DNA from: Deltaproteobacteria bacterium
Lineage (GTDB): Bacteria; Bdellovibrionota; Bdellovibrionia; Bdellovibrionales; Bdellovibrionaceae
Direction: 5' to 3'
Length of the DNA: 64,000 bases
Assembly: GCA_017302835.1 (NCBI GenBank)
Contig: JAFLCC010000009.1
Span: 62,001 to 126,000, forward strand
The notes under the pieces were generated by a model. It had not been told where the DNA came from. It saw only the letters and a program-made list of their open reading frames with translations, and did not search any database. Within the stretch, counting starts at the first letter, position 1; each line of letters begins with the position of its first letter. Made by a program: the position numbers and the translations under genes. Positions 36,461 through 44,999 of the stretch are shown piece by piece.

Positions 36461-36487
36461 GTTTTACTTTAAGTTTTTCACCTGTAG
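36461..36487 (-). promoter_or_regulatory. Promoter-like element shared with the 26.2-kb intergenic region
   Basis: On the minus strand it reads CTACAGGTGAAA, seven bases, AGTAAAAC, upstream of the gene at 34819-36366. The same two boxes with the same spacing occur at 26231-26257 upstream of the secreted-protein gene at 25639. Both drive genes for exported unknowns, so a common regulator or sigma factor is likely. Confidence 0.6.
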
Positions 36488-36554
36488 AGATTTTTACACT
36501 AAGACAATAAATGTCATCGGTTTAAAATTTCAAGTGTTTTCGCACACATCATCC

Positions 36555-36603
36555 AGCTTTTTTCTATGATTTTTCTGTGTCTGGTAATTTTTCAATTCTA
36601 GTT
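36555..36603 (+). repeat. 49-bp imperfect direct repeat, copy B
   Basis: It matches 34673-34721 at 44 of 49 bases in the same orientation and lies just past the 3' end of the lysozyme-like gene. This copy is not part of an open frame of note. Confidence 0.85.
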
Positions 36604-36613
36604 TTATCAATAT

Positions 36614-37279
36614 TTAGTCTTTAGGCATTTTGTGACAAAGTGGATAGTACCATAAATGGTTGGCAATGGCCGAGGCTTTTTTTGAACGGCCGAGAGGTCT
36701 TAAGACTTCCCAATAGGATCCACTAGAAAATATCCTATTGCTGTTATTCACCTGATCATGAAGCATCTTAAGACTGCATGAAAAAGATCGTTTGGGATCT
36801 CTGGAGTCGTATTGTCTGCAACCCCTTGCGTAGTCATCTTCTCTGCCTAGGTGGAGTTGAAGAACGCCATTGGCGATACCATTGGGGCCTCGTCCTTTTG
36901 CTGTTTCATTGCAAGTGCTTTCAAAGAATACCATGCCATCGAACAATCGCAGGAGGATGATTTTCTTTTGATCTACATTCAAGTTGGGATAATTTGGACA
37001 GAACTTAATTAAGTCCGAAGGAGCGCCATCAGCGGGATTATCTTCAAAAAATAGGGGGTATTTCTCAGGGGAAAGTTCCGCCATCATATAGTCACGCCAA
37101 TTTTTTCTAGTGGGAGGGTTGATGCTAAACTCTTTGCAATAATAATTTGAGTTAAATCCTCTTAATTGAGAGTTGGAAGTATAAATTGATTTTGATTTTT
37201 CCTTCGCACTCGCATTTGGTGAATGAATCAGTAATGTCATCATTAATGATAAAAAAAATAAAGTTCCCCAATTAAACAT
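36614..37279 (-). CDS. Exported lysozyme-like protein
   Basis: I place the start at the ATG at 37279, which has GGGGAGGA six bases upstream and opens a signal peptide (LSLMMTLLIHSPNASA). The mature protein has FDGMVFFESTCNETAKG, with Glu120 as candidate catalytic acid, then GPNGIANGVLQLHLG, RSFSCSLKMLHDQ and YWEVLRPLG. This is the spacing of lysozyme-fold lytic enzymes, with a Glu followed by a GxxGxxQ-like loop. Cys residues may form disulfides. Such enzymes cleave peptidoglycan; in predatory Bdellovibrionota related lysozymes act on prey walls, so a predatory role is possible but unproven here. Confidence 0.72.
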   Translation of the reverse strand: MFNWGTLFFLSLMMTLLIHSPNASAKEKSKSIYTSNSQLRGFNSNYYCKEFSINPPTRKNWRDYMMAELSPEKYPLFFEDNPADGAPSDLIKFCPNYPNLNVDQKKIILLRLFDGMVFFESTCNETAKGRGPNGIANGVLQLHLGREDDYARGCRQYDSRDPKRSFSCSLKMLHDQVNNSNRIFSSGSYWEVLRPLGRSKKASAIANHLWYYPLCHKMPKD

Positions 37280-37551
37280 GATGTCCTCCCCACAAGTCAC
37301 TACTGTCTCTATAACAAATTGAGTGCCAGCTGATTTGAGCTTAAAATGAAGATGAATTTTATGAACATGAAAAAAAAACAGGACTGTCTTGCATTTGACA
37401 TTTCTAATTTTTAGAAATTCTTGGAGTTTTGACTCTCTTGGGAAAAAGTAATTATTACAAAGGATCTATAGACAGGTTGGGTGAAGTTAATCTATGATAT
37501 TTCGGTTCAGTTATGAAAGAAGTCTATTAGAAATATTTTAAAGGAAAGATT

Positions 37552-38202
37552 ATGCGGTTGATTTTATTAGGTCCCCCTGGTGCAGGAAAAGGGACACAAG
37601 CACAGTTCATCAAAGAGAAATACAATATTCCTCAAATTTCAACTGGTGAAATCCTGCGAGCGGAGATTAAAGCGCAAAGTCCCATGGGGCTCAAATTAAA
37701 ATCTTTGGTGGATTCAGGGCAGCTAGTACCTGATGAGATTATTATTCAAATTGTTGCAGATAAAATTAAAACTCCTGAATGTCGGAATGGGTTTTTATTT
37801 GATGGATTTCCACGAACAATTCCCCAAGCAGAGGCGTTAAAATTAGCTGGAATTCATATTGATGCTGTTCTGGAAATTCATGTTCCCGATGAAGAAATCA
37901 TTACTAGAATGAGTGGGCGAAGAGTTCACCTTGCTTCTGGAAGAACCTATCATGTTAAATTCAATCCTCCAAAAGTTTCAGGAAAAGATGATATCACTGG
38001 GGAAGATCTGGTTCAGAGAGAAGATGACAATGAAGAAACCGTAAAAAAACGCTTGGATATCTATCACCACCAAACAAAGCCCCTAATTGATTACTATTTA
38101 AGTTGGTCTCAACGTAAAGAGGACCATGCTCCTAAATATAAGAAAGTGTCAGGCTTGGGAAATATTGAGCAAATTAAAGCTGAGGTACTTAAAGATCTTT
38201 AA
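37552..38202 (+). CDS. adk: Adenylate kinase
   Basis: The enzyme converts ATP and AMP to two ADP. At 216 residues it is the long form with a LID domain. Marks are the P-loop [25 protein letters not shown], and the LID segment [21 protein letters not shown]. The LID lacks the four Cys of zinc-type enzymes, so it is the Gram-negative, non-zinc kind. A good ribosome site, AAAGGAAAG, precedes the ATG. The leader (37280-37551) holds an inverted repeat TTTCTAA/TTAGAAA at 37401-37417 of unknown meaning. It is convergent with the HU-like gene. Confidence 0.97.
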   Translation: MRLILLGPPGAGKGTQAQFIKEKYNIPQISTGEILRAEIKAQSPMGLKLKSLVDSGQLVPDEIIIQIVADKIKTPECRNGFLFDGFPRTIPQAEALKLAGIHIDAVLEIHVPDEEIITRMSGRRVHLASGRTYHVKFNPPKVSGKDDITGEDLVQREDDNEETVKKRLDIYHHQTKPLIDYYLSWSQRKEDHAPKYKKVSGLGNIEQIKAEVLKDL

Positions 38203-38217
38203 AGGCGAGTTTGCGTT

Positions 38218-38520
38218 TTAAGGCTTTTCTTTTTTTGTTTGGGTATTGATGTCTTCTTTTAGCTCTTTACCCACTTTAAAAAAGGGAATTTTCTTTTCTC
38301 CAACATCAATGATTTGTCTTGTCCTTGGGTTTCTAGCTTTATAGGCATTATATTTTCTATTTACAAAAGAACCAAAGCCTCTGATTTCAATGCGATCATC
38401 TTTCATTAAAGATTCGATCATTGTATCAAAAATAGTATTGACTACGGTTTCTGCCTTTACTCTGGTGATCCCAGCTTTTTCAGAAATAATGTTGATTAAA
38501 TCAGATTTTGTTAATGCCAT
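38218..38520 (-). CDS. HU/IHF-family DNA-binding protein
   Basis: The 100-residue protein has the HU/IHF signature: MALTKSDLINIISEKAG, the beta-arm region IEIRGFGSFVNRKYNAYKARNP with the conserved intercalating Pro, and KIPFFKVGKELKE. It bends DNA and shapes the nucleoid. The RxYxAYxARNPRT arm is closer to IHF-beta/HU-like types; assigning HU or IHF needs a phylogeny. A Lys-rich C-terminus (TQTKKEKP) is slightly longer than in E. coli HU. It is convergent with adk. Confidence 0.92.
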   Translation of the reverse strand: MALTKSDLINIISEKAGITRVKAETVVNTIFDTMIESLMKDDRIEIRGFGSFVNRKYNAYKARNPRTRQIIDVGEKKIPFFKVGKELKEDINTQTKKEKP

Positions 38521-38622
38521 AGTGACTTCCTCTGTTCAATTTTTTTAGGCGCAATTTTATAACTAATTGATTATATAAAACTTTTTCAAATGGAAAAGAA
38601 GATTCTGCCTGGACAAACTGCA

Positions 38623-39861
38623 TTACGACCGTTTATTTTGAATTATTTTCTGATAAGAGCTGTTTACTGTCAAAATCATCTTTTGGGTATCAAACATTTC
38701 CAGTACTTTTTGCCTTGCCTTTTCACCAATTTCTTCCGTTGGGAGAGAGCCCGAAAAAATTTCAATGAGTAGATTAGCCAGAGAGTCTGTATCAGCGGGA
38801 CGAATTAAAAAACCATCAATACCATCTTCAACAACATTAGAAATAGGACTTACTTCAGAACCAATAATAACTTTTTTCTGGGCCATGGCTTCAATTTGTG
38901 TAGGTTCAAACCCGGTGGATCGAGAGCTTAAATTAACATAAGTATCACTGATAATGATATAATCTAAAAGCTCATGATCTTTAAGTGCCCCAGTGAGGAT
39001 CACCCTACTGCCAAGAGCCAGAGAAAGAATCAGAAATTCAATTTTTTGAAAAGAAGGGCCGTTTCCAATGATAACCAAATAAGCATTTGGTTTTTTAATG
39101 GCTACGGTTTCAAAGGCATAGAGAATATTTTTAATTTCCATAAAATCACTCATATCAGAAATAGTAACTGCAATATGAGAGTTTTCGGGTAGATTTAAAA
39201 TTCTTTTTAACTCCAAAGATTTTTCCTTTGGAGTGAGGTCTCCGACTTCAATACCATAGGGTACAGAATAAATATGATAATCAGGGTAGAGGTAATACCG
39301 TTCCAACATGATTCGTTGCATGGGATGAGTCACAAAAACCCCATCGGCGTATTTTAAGAGCTCTCTGTCGCTACCGAAATAGGTAGTTAAAAATTTATAA
39401 ACTAAGGCGAAAGCTGTCGTGAGCAGGCCACTCAGGGTCTCTTGGCGCATTCCCAGAATGGCAAAAATTTGTGACATTTGTGTGGCTTCTACATCATAGG
39501 CGAAGGCAATTTTTAAATTTTTTTTATTTTTAGCGACAAGATTTCCTGAGGCATCCAAAGAGTGGACTAAGTCAAAAGCCTGTTGTTTGTGAATCTCAAC
39601 AAAATGTTGGTAGACCGATTTTTCAAAAGAAGTGCGTTTGAATTTGGAACCTTCATCATTAAGAAAATACGCCGTTAGTTGATCTCGCTCTACTTTAAAT
39701 TGGTTCATGGGACTAGAATAGGAAATCACTGTTACCTGATGTCCAAGTTGGGCTAGACCTTTTGCGATGGCCCAAATAAAACCATGGTCCGAGGATCTGC
39801 TTAAAATATGAAATCGTCGGCTAATGATGCAAACTCTAGGTGGTTTATTATCTTTTTTCAT
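38623..39861 (-). CDS. Glycosyltransferase family 4
   Basis: The 412-residue protein has the GT4/GT-B layout: N-terminal ISRRFHILSRSSDHGFIWAIAKGLAQLGHQV with the acceptor-side glycine region, and the C-terminal donor site VNLSSRSTGFEPTQIEAMAQKKVIIGSEV with the EX7E-like GFEPTQIEAMA segment. It uses an NDP-sugar to build a cell-surface glycan or glycolipid. Its start overlaps the preceding gene by 14 bases, so it belongs to the gdhA-pyrD-mutT-GT operon. Substrate unknown. Confidence 0.85.
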   Translation of the reverse strand: MKKDNKPPRVCIISRRFHILSRSSDHGFIWAIAKGLAQLGHQVTVISYSSPMNQFKVERDQLTAYFLNDEGSKFKRTSFEKSVYQHFVEIHKQQAFDLVHSLDASGNLVAKNKKNLKIAFAYDVEATQMSQIFAILGMRQETLSGLLTTAFALVYKFLTTYFGSDRELLKYADGVFVTHPMQRIMLERYYLYPDYHIYSVPYGIEVGDLTPKEKSLELKRILNLPENSHIAVTISDMSDFMEIKNILYAFETVAIKKPNAYLVIIGNGPSFQKIEFLILSLALGSRVILTGALKDHELLDYIIISDTYVNLSSRSTGFEPTQIEAMAQKKVIIGSEVSPISNVVEDGIDGFLIRPADTDSLANLLIEIFSGSLPTEEIGEKARQKVLEMFDTQKMILTVNSSYQKIIQNKRS

Positions 39862-40981
39862 AGTTTAAACTCAATACCTTGTTTAGTAATCGGTTAAATT
39901 CATTAATGGGAGCATCCATAATTTCAGATTTGATTACATCGGTATTAATAGATTTAATGTCAAAAGAGTCTAAATAGGGGGTTTTAAATAGATGATCTAA
40001 GCTTTTGACAGTTTGGTAATTGGCAACAACGAAACAATTGACCTTATCTTGCCAAAGTCCGCTGTAAAGTTCGGCTTGAAATTCGTCCATAATGACTATT
40101 TGTTTGTTCAAAATAGTTTGTTCAAAAATTTCTGAAACTTCTTGGATAGTTAGTGGCAGTCCAGAAATTAAAATTTTAGAGTGAGCCGGAAATAAAGCAA
40201 GAGATTCAGAAAAACTTTTCGCTGAAAAATAAGTCCATTCATGCTTGTTACGTGAATTGGCTAAAACCAGTTGAGAATCAATGGCTTTTTTTTCATGAAT
40301 AGAAAGTTCATCCACTGGGCCAACAAAAATAACAGGATTGTATTCTAAGGTCTTTAAGAGGATTTTTCGATAGAGGGTTCTTAAGTTAAAAATTTCAGTT
40401 TTGAAGGGAATAAGAAGAATATTCTGATTTCTCTTTAAAAAATAGCTTAGGTTTTCAATTGAAATTGATTCTCTGTAGGGATGTTTTTTTCCAGAATCCA
40501 TGTTGAGAACGGGAGGGATAAGTCCTCTAATTTGTTTTTTATTTCGGGTGTTTAAACCTCTGAGGCCCATAAGACTTTGTCTGTGAGCACAAGTAATAAG
40601 ATCTGATTTATATACATACAGAGTTAAATTTTTACTTTTTTGATTGATATAAGTTAAATTTAAAAAATGGGTGAAAATAGGAATGCCAAGAGCATGACAA
40701 ATTTCAAGTAAAAGATTTTGTGCTGTTAGTTTTTCGTTGGATTCAATAAGAAAATGGATCAACTGGGGTCTGACCGAGAAAAACACAGGAAAAAACTGAA
40801 GCCATTCTTTGAAGCTCCATTTAGAAAAAAAGTAAAGAGTTTCCATATTGTCTATAACATAATTTTTCTGATTTTTTGAAGTGACAACAGTGGCCTCGTG
40901 GCCAAGATTTTTTATAGATTCAATATGAGAGATAATAACTGGCGAATTTAATTGTTCTGTTACAATTAAAATCCGACTCAT
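39848..40981 (-). CDS. Glycosyltransferase-like protein (GT-B fold, GT4-type N-terminus)
   Basis: The N-terminal part reads ILIVTEQLNSPVIISHIESIKNLGHEATVV and KPQLIHFLIES-like segments, as in GT4-type enzymes. The C-terminal half, however, lacks a clear EX7E donor motif, so activity is uncertain. It is 377 residues, starts at an ATG overlapping the mutT stop by one base, and is followed by another glycosyltransferase overlapping by 14 bases. They probably act on the same glycan. Confidence 0.7.
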   Translation of the reverse strand: MSRILIVTEQLNSPVIISHIESIKNLGHEATVVTSKNQKNYVIDNMETLYFFSKWSFKEWLQFFPVFFSVRPQLIHFLIESNEKLTAQNLLLEICHALGIPIFTHFLNLTYINQKSKNLTLYVYKSDLITCAHRQSLMGLRGLNTRNKKQIRGLIPPVLNMDSGKKHPYRESISIENLSYFLKRNQNILLIPFKTEIFNLRTLYRKILLKTLEYNPVIFVGPVDELSIHEKKAIDSQLVLANSRNKHEWTYFSAKSFSESLALFPAHSKILISGLPLTIQEVSEIFEQTILNKQIVIMDEFQAELYSGLWQDKVNCFVVANYQTVKSLDHLFKTPYLDSFDIKSINTDVIKSEIMDAPINEFNRLLNKVLSLNYEKR

Positions 40982-41400
40982 TAGACCCCCAAGGCTTTAA
41001 AGATTTCAGCTAATATTTTTTTATTAGCTTCAGGAATGGGTCTTAATTTTAGCTCTTGAGGATAAATCCACTCTAAAGCCAGATGATGTTTGGCCTTTGG
41101 TTCACCTTTCCAGTAATTAATTTCATAAAAAAGAATGATAATTCCAACATCACCATAAGAATGAGTGCAAGCCAATTTTAAGCTTCCAATTTCAGCAGTA
41201 ATACCAAGTTCTTCATTCAGCTCTCGAGCGAGAGCAACCTCTGGAGATTCGCCAATTTCAATTTTTCCACCAGGAAATTCCCAAAGTCCTGCCAGTGAAT
41301 GATTTTCTGGGCGTTGACCAACCAAAATGTGTTGATCCTTCCTTAAAAGTCCAGCTACTACAGGAATCCAGTGAATTTTCTTTAATTTAGGTTTTCTCAT
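40981..41400 (-). CDS. mutT: NUDIX hydrolase, MutT-like 8-oxo-dGTP diphosphatase
   Basis: The 139-residue protein contains a complete NUDIX box, GGKIEIGESPEVALARELNEELGI, with the GX5EX7REUXEEXGU pattern (seen in two parts, GGKIEIGESPEVALAR and ELNEELGI). The N-terminal WIPVVAGLLRKDQHILVGQRP and the SLAGLWEFPGGK segment are typical of MutT-type enzymes that remove 8-oxo-dGTP from the nucleotide pool. It overlaps pyrD by 14 bases and the next gene by one base, so it is translated within the operon. MutT is favoured, but other NUDIX substrates are possible. Confidence 0.85.
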   Translation of the reverse strand: MRKPKLKKIHWIPVVAGLLRKDQHILVGQRPENHSLAGLWEFPGGKIEIGESPEVALARELNEELGITAEIGSLKLACTHSYGDVGIIILFYEINYWKGEPKAKHHLALEWIYPQELKLRPIPEANKKILAEIFKALGV

Positions 41401-42442
41401 TAGATTGACTATACTTCAGGAAATACTCTCTGGCTATTTTTTTAAAAATATAGGGCCCATTAAAAACAATTCCGCTATAGATTTGGAATAAATCAGCGCC
41501 AAGATCTTGTCTCTCTTGCAAATCGGAAAAATTAAAAATACCGCCGGCGTTAATTATTAATTTTTCTTTTTTTTGTGGGCCAAGCTCCGTGACAATCATT
41601 TTGAGAATTTTTTTACTTAGGGGCGCTAAAAATTTTCCAGACATCCCCCCTTCTTTCGGAAAGGAGGATTGAGTGTCGCGCTGTAGGGTCGTGTTAGAAA
41701 CAATAAAACCGTCGATTCCTACAGCTAAGCTAATTTCAATAATGAGGTTCAGTTGGCTGGAATCTTCATCGGGGCTGAGCTTTAACAGTACAGGCTTAGA
41801 GTAAAGTTTAGCTGTTTCATAAATAGAACTGAGAAAGGGCTTGAGCCTGTCCCTTTGGAAAAGTTCCCGTAATCCTACAGTGTTTGGGCTCGAAATATTA
41901 ACGACAAAAATGTCAGTGTAGGCATGTAATTGGTGAATTAATAAAATATAATCCTCATGAGCTTTTTCATTAGGAACCCATCTGTTCTTTCCAATATTAA
42001 CAAGTATAGGAGTTTGGCGATTTTCAAAATTTTTTTCTAAATTAACAAAGGTTTCTTTATAGCCAGGATGGGGGAATCCCATCTTATTCCAAAGGCAAAA
42101 ATCTTTCGCGTTTCTGGCAATAATTTTCCCAGGATTAGGAGCTTGATAATAAGGGGTCACTGTTCCTATTTCAAGAAAGCCAACGCCCAAATCCCACCAA
42201 TTGGCAATATTGGATCCTGTTTTATCCACCCCCCCAGCAATGCCAAGAGGATTCCTAAAGTGAAAACCTTTCCAGTCAAAAGAGTTCCAAGTTTTCCACT
42301 CTTGAGAGGCGCCAGATAAATCTTCATCAATAAAACAAAGAGTTTTTAAAAGTGGTTCCATCCATTTATGAGAGACTGAAGGAGGAACCCACATCCACGG
42401 TTTATATTTATCTAAAGTTGTTTCTAAATTTTGCATCATCAT
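41387..42442 (-). CDS. pyrD: Dihydroorotate dehydrogenase, class 2 (quinone)
   Basis: PyrD makes orotate and passes electrons to quinones at the membrane. Marks are NPLGIAGGVDKTGS, GTVTPYYQAPNPGK, the catalytic Ser in VVNISSPNTVG, LLKLSPDED, and GGIFNFSDL near the C-terminus. The 351-residue length is that of class 2 enzymes, and the Ser (not Cys) base confirms class 2. The N-terminus has three possible ATG codons in a row (42442, 42439, 42436). The first overlaps the gdhA stop by one base. Confidence 0.94.
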   Translation of the reverse strand: MMMQNLETTLDKYKPWMWVPPSVSHKWMEPLLKTLCFIDEDLSGASQEWKTWNSFDWKGFHFRNPLGIAGGVDKTGSNIANWWDLGVGFLEIGTVTPYYQAPNPGKIIARNAKDFCLWNKMGFPHPGYKETFVNLEKNFENRQTPILVNIGKNRWVPNEKAHEDYILLIHQLHAYTDIFVVNISSPNTVGLRELFQRDRLKPFLSSIYETAKLYSKPVLLKLSPDEDSSQLNLIIEISLAVGIDGFIVSNTTLQRDTQSSFPKEGGMSGKFLAPLSKKILKMIVTELGPQKKEKLIINAGGIFNFSDLQERQDLGADLFQIYSGIVFNGPYIFKKIAREYFLKYSQSNEKT

Positions 42443-43740
42443 TATCTTGGGTAAAGTCCTCTGAGGAGCATGGCCTTTTCTAATCTTTGAATGGAAACGG
42501 CCATTGCTGCACTTCGCATATCCACATTTTTCTCGTTTTTGAACACAACGATATTATCAAAAGCCTTAGTTATGATTGATTTTAATCGGCCGTCGATTTC
42601 ATGCTCGTCCCAAAAAAAGGACATGATATCCTGAACCCATTCAAAATAAGAAACAATCACTCCTCCACCATTTGCCACAACATCCGGTGCAATAAAAATA
42701 TTTCTTTTATGTAGAATTTTTGTAGCAGCACTGGAGACAGGTCCGTTTGCACCTTCAACAATCACTCTGGCTTTGATTTTTTCTGCATTATGAGTATCAA
42801 TTTGACCTTCAAGGGCACAAGGGAATAGGCCTTCGCAATCTAGTTCCAATAGTTCTTCGTTGCTAATGGGTTGGGATTTAGGAAAATCTTTAATGGACTT
42901 GTTGTTTTTCACATATTCAATAAGATCAGGAATATTTAAGCCCTCGCCATTAAAAATCCCTCCAGTAACATCGCTCACAGCTAAAACTTTGGCACCTCGT
43001 TGGTAAGAAAAAAGGGCAGCAAAGGATCCCACATTTCCAAATCCCTGGACAACAACACGTGACCCTGAAAAAGGTATTCTGCAATATTCAAAAGCTTTTT
43101 CAGCAACAAAAACAACTCCAAGTCCTGTGGCGTGATGACGTCCCAAGGAACCACCAATTTCAACCGGTTTACCAGTAACCACTCCAGGCTGAGAATAGCC
43201 TCCTTGCTCTTGAGAATAGGTGTCCATAAACCAAGCCATGGTTTGTGGATTTGTACCCACATCGGGTGCAGGAATATCCTTGGTTGGACCAATAAAAGAA
43301 GAAATTTCTGAAGCGTACCTGCGTGTTAAATTTTGATTTTCTGTTCGAGATAATTTCGTGGGGTCTACACAAACTCCACCCTTAGCTCCACCTAATGGCA
43401 AGCCTAACACCGAATTTTTAAAGGTCATCAGAGCCGCCAGACCAACCACCTCAGGAAGATCTACGTTTTGGTGATAGCGAATCCCCCCTTTGTAAGGACC
43501 AAGTGTGGCGTTATACTGAACGCGGTAACCAGTAAAAACCTTAACCGAATAGTCATCCATTCTTACCGGGACAGAAACGGTGACGCACCTTCTTGGCTTC
43601 TTAAGCCTTTCTAAAACATTACGATCGCAATTCACAATTTTTGCGGCTTCCTCAATGGTTTGCAGAGCATTTTGAAATAAAGGACCATTTAAATGACCTT
43701 CAATTTGATTTGTTTCTTGATGGCTATAATTTAAGCTCAT
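42442..43740 (-). CDS. gdhA: Glutamate dehydrogenase family enzyme
   Basis: The 432-residue protein shows the Glu/Leu/Phe/Val dehydrogenase signature: TLGPYKGGIRYHQNV, the catalytic Lys in LPLGGAKGGVCVDP, DIPAPDVGTNPQTMAWFMDTYS, and the Rossmann motif GFGNVGSFAA. It interconverts glutamate and 2-oxoglutarate plus ammonia. It is the first gene of a tight operon that continues through pyrD, mutT and two glycosyltransferases, a mix with no clear shared pathway. NAD versus NADP preference cannot be read by eye. Confidence 0.95.
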   Translation of the reverse strand: MSLNYSHQETNQIEGHLNGPLFQNALQTIEEAAKIVNCDRNVLERLKKPRRCVTVSVPVRMDDYSVKVFTGYRVQYNATLGPYKGGIRYHQNVDLPEVVGLAALMTFKNSVLGLPLGGAKGGVCVDPTKLSRTENQNLTRRYASEISSFIGPTKDIPAPDVGTNPQTMAWFMDTYSQEQGGYSQPGVVTGKPVEIGGSLGRHHATGLGVVFVAEKAFEYCRIPFSGSRVVVQGFGNVGSFAALFSYQRGAKVLAVSDVTGGIFNGEGLNIPDLIEYVKNNKSIKDFPKSQPISNEELLELDCEGLFPCALEGQIDTHNAEKIKARVIVEGANGPVSSAATKILHKRNIFIAPDVVANGGGVIVSYFEWVQDIMSFFWDEHEIDGRLKSIITKAFDNIVVFKNEKNVDMRSAAMAVSIQRLEKAMLLRGLYPR

Positions 43741-43830
43741 AATCTCTCCTGATTAATAATTCACAACCATGCTATTAAAGTAAATATTCAGAGTCATTAA
43801 AGATTTTGCAACTCTATGACTCGACGTCTC

Positions 43831-44928
43831 TCAGCTATTTTTATGCTTTTGATCGTTGCGAATTCGTTGGTAGGCTATGGCTTCGATTTCTTTTGCTAAA
43901 AATAAATTATCCGCGAGGAGATCAAAAAAATCAGAAGCGTTGATTTCAAGAAGTAGTCCATCAGTTTTGGTTATGGCGGTAGCGGTTCGAATGCCTTGAT
44001 TGGTAAAGAGGGCGAGCTCACCAAAGCAATCACCTTGTTTCATTATATTTAAGTTTTTTAAGTTTTTTTGAATTTGAATGGATCCTTGAATTACAACATA
44101 AAATTGAGTTCCTGGGGTATTCTCTTTAAATAAGATTTGATTTGCTTTTACTTCTTTAACGATACCACGGTGGATTAATTGATCCACCGTATCCTCAGGC
44201 AAAAGAGAAAGGACAGTTGAATTCAATATTCCATGGATGATCCAGAAACGATGTTTAAGGTTCTCTGCAACTTGTTTTTTTATCCAGGGATCAAAAATTT
44301 CAGGAAGGTAGGGAATCTTTAAAACACGAACAGGCGAGGTGGCAATGACATCAGCAAGGCGTGGTTCATTTAAGAAGAATCCATATTCACCAAAAAGGCA
44401 ACCTGGAACCAAGGAGGCAATACAATAGCGTTCTCCTTGTTTGGTTTTTTTATAGATGGAAGCCTGTCCCTCAAGAAGAATATACATATCTCTATCTAGA
44501 TCATTTTGCTGAATAAGAAGGGTATAGGTGGGATAGGAATAGATTCTTGCATTTTTTAAAAGGAAATCACGAACCTCTGATTTTAAACTTCGGAAAAAAG
44601 GGAGATTTTTAATTTCAGTTAATTCTAATTCTTTAGGCGTTGAGGGCTCTACCAAGTGATATTTTTTAGATTCTTGGCGTATCGTTAATTTTTTGAAATA
44701 TTCCATAAATTCTGGATTAAGTATAATGCGATATTGAGTGAGGTTGTAGATAAGAGAATACAGATCGCTGAAGTGAACTAACCATCCTTGTTTGTAATAA
44801 AATCGAACCGTACTTGAAATGCGACGTTCTTGTTGTAAAACCTCGAAATAATCTTTTTGTAAGCGACTCATTTGAAGCTGAGCTACATTTTGCGTGTTAA
44901 ACTGAATCTCGAGATTTTCAATTTTCAT
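43831..44928 (-). CDS. Protein with tandem cyclic-nucleotide-binding domains
   Basis: After a 100-residue N-terminal region of unknown kind there are two cNMP-binding domains. The first has MYILLEGQASIYK and CLFGEYGFFLNEPRLADV, and the second has FYVVIQGSIQIQK and CFGELALFTNQGIRTAT, the latter a good phosphate-binding cassette (FGELAL...RTA). I see no helix-turn-helix or kinase domain, so it is probably a cNMP sensor or adaptor instead of a Crp-type regulator. It lies 90 bases downstream of gdhA on the minus strand, but a separate promoter is possible. Confidence 0.85.
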   Translation of the reverse strand: MKIENLEIQFNTQNVAQLQMSRLQKDYFEVLQQERRISSTVRFYYKQGWLVHFSDLYSLIYNLTQYRIILNPEFMEYFKKLTIRQESKKYHLVEPSTPKELELTEIKNLPFFRSLKSEVRDFLLKNARIYSYPTYTLLIQQNDLDRDMYILLEGQASIYKKTKQGERYCIASLVPGCLFGEYGFFLNEPRLADVIATSPVRVLKIPYLPEIFDPWIKKQVAENLKHRFWIIHGILNSTVLSLLPEDTVDQLIHRGIVKEVKANQILFKENTPGTQFYVVIQGSIQIQKNLKNLNIMKQGDCFGELALFTNQGIRTATAITKTDGLLLEINASDFFDLLADNLFLAKEIEAIAYQRIRNDQKHKNS

Positions 44929-44999
44929 TCTTTTTTAGACAGGCCCTTGGTTCTGGATTTCTAAGATTACTAAATTGCTAAATTTGCTAAATTGAATCA

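Noticed and set aside
37395-37423. Sigma-70 promoter for adk (TTGACA)
   Set aside because: The -35-like box is present, but no -10 is found at the right spacing, so it is only mentioned in the adk entry.
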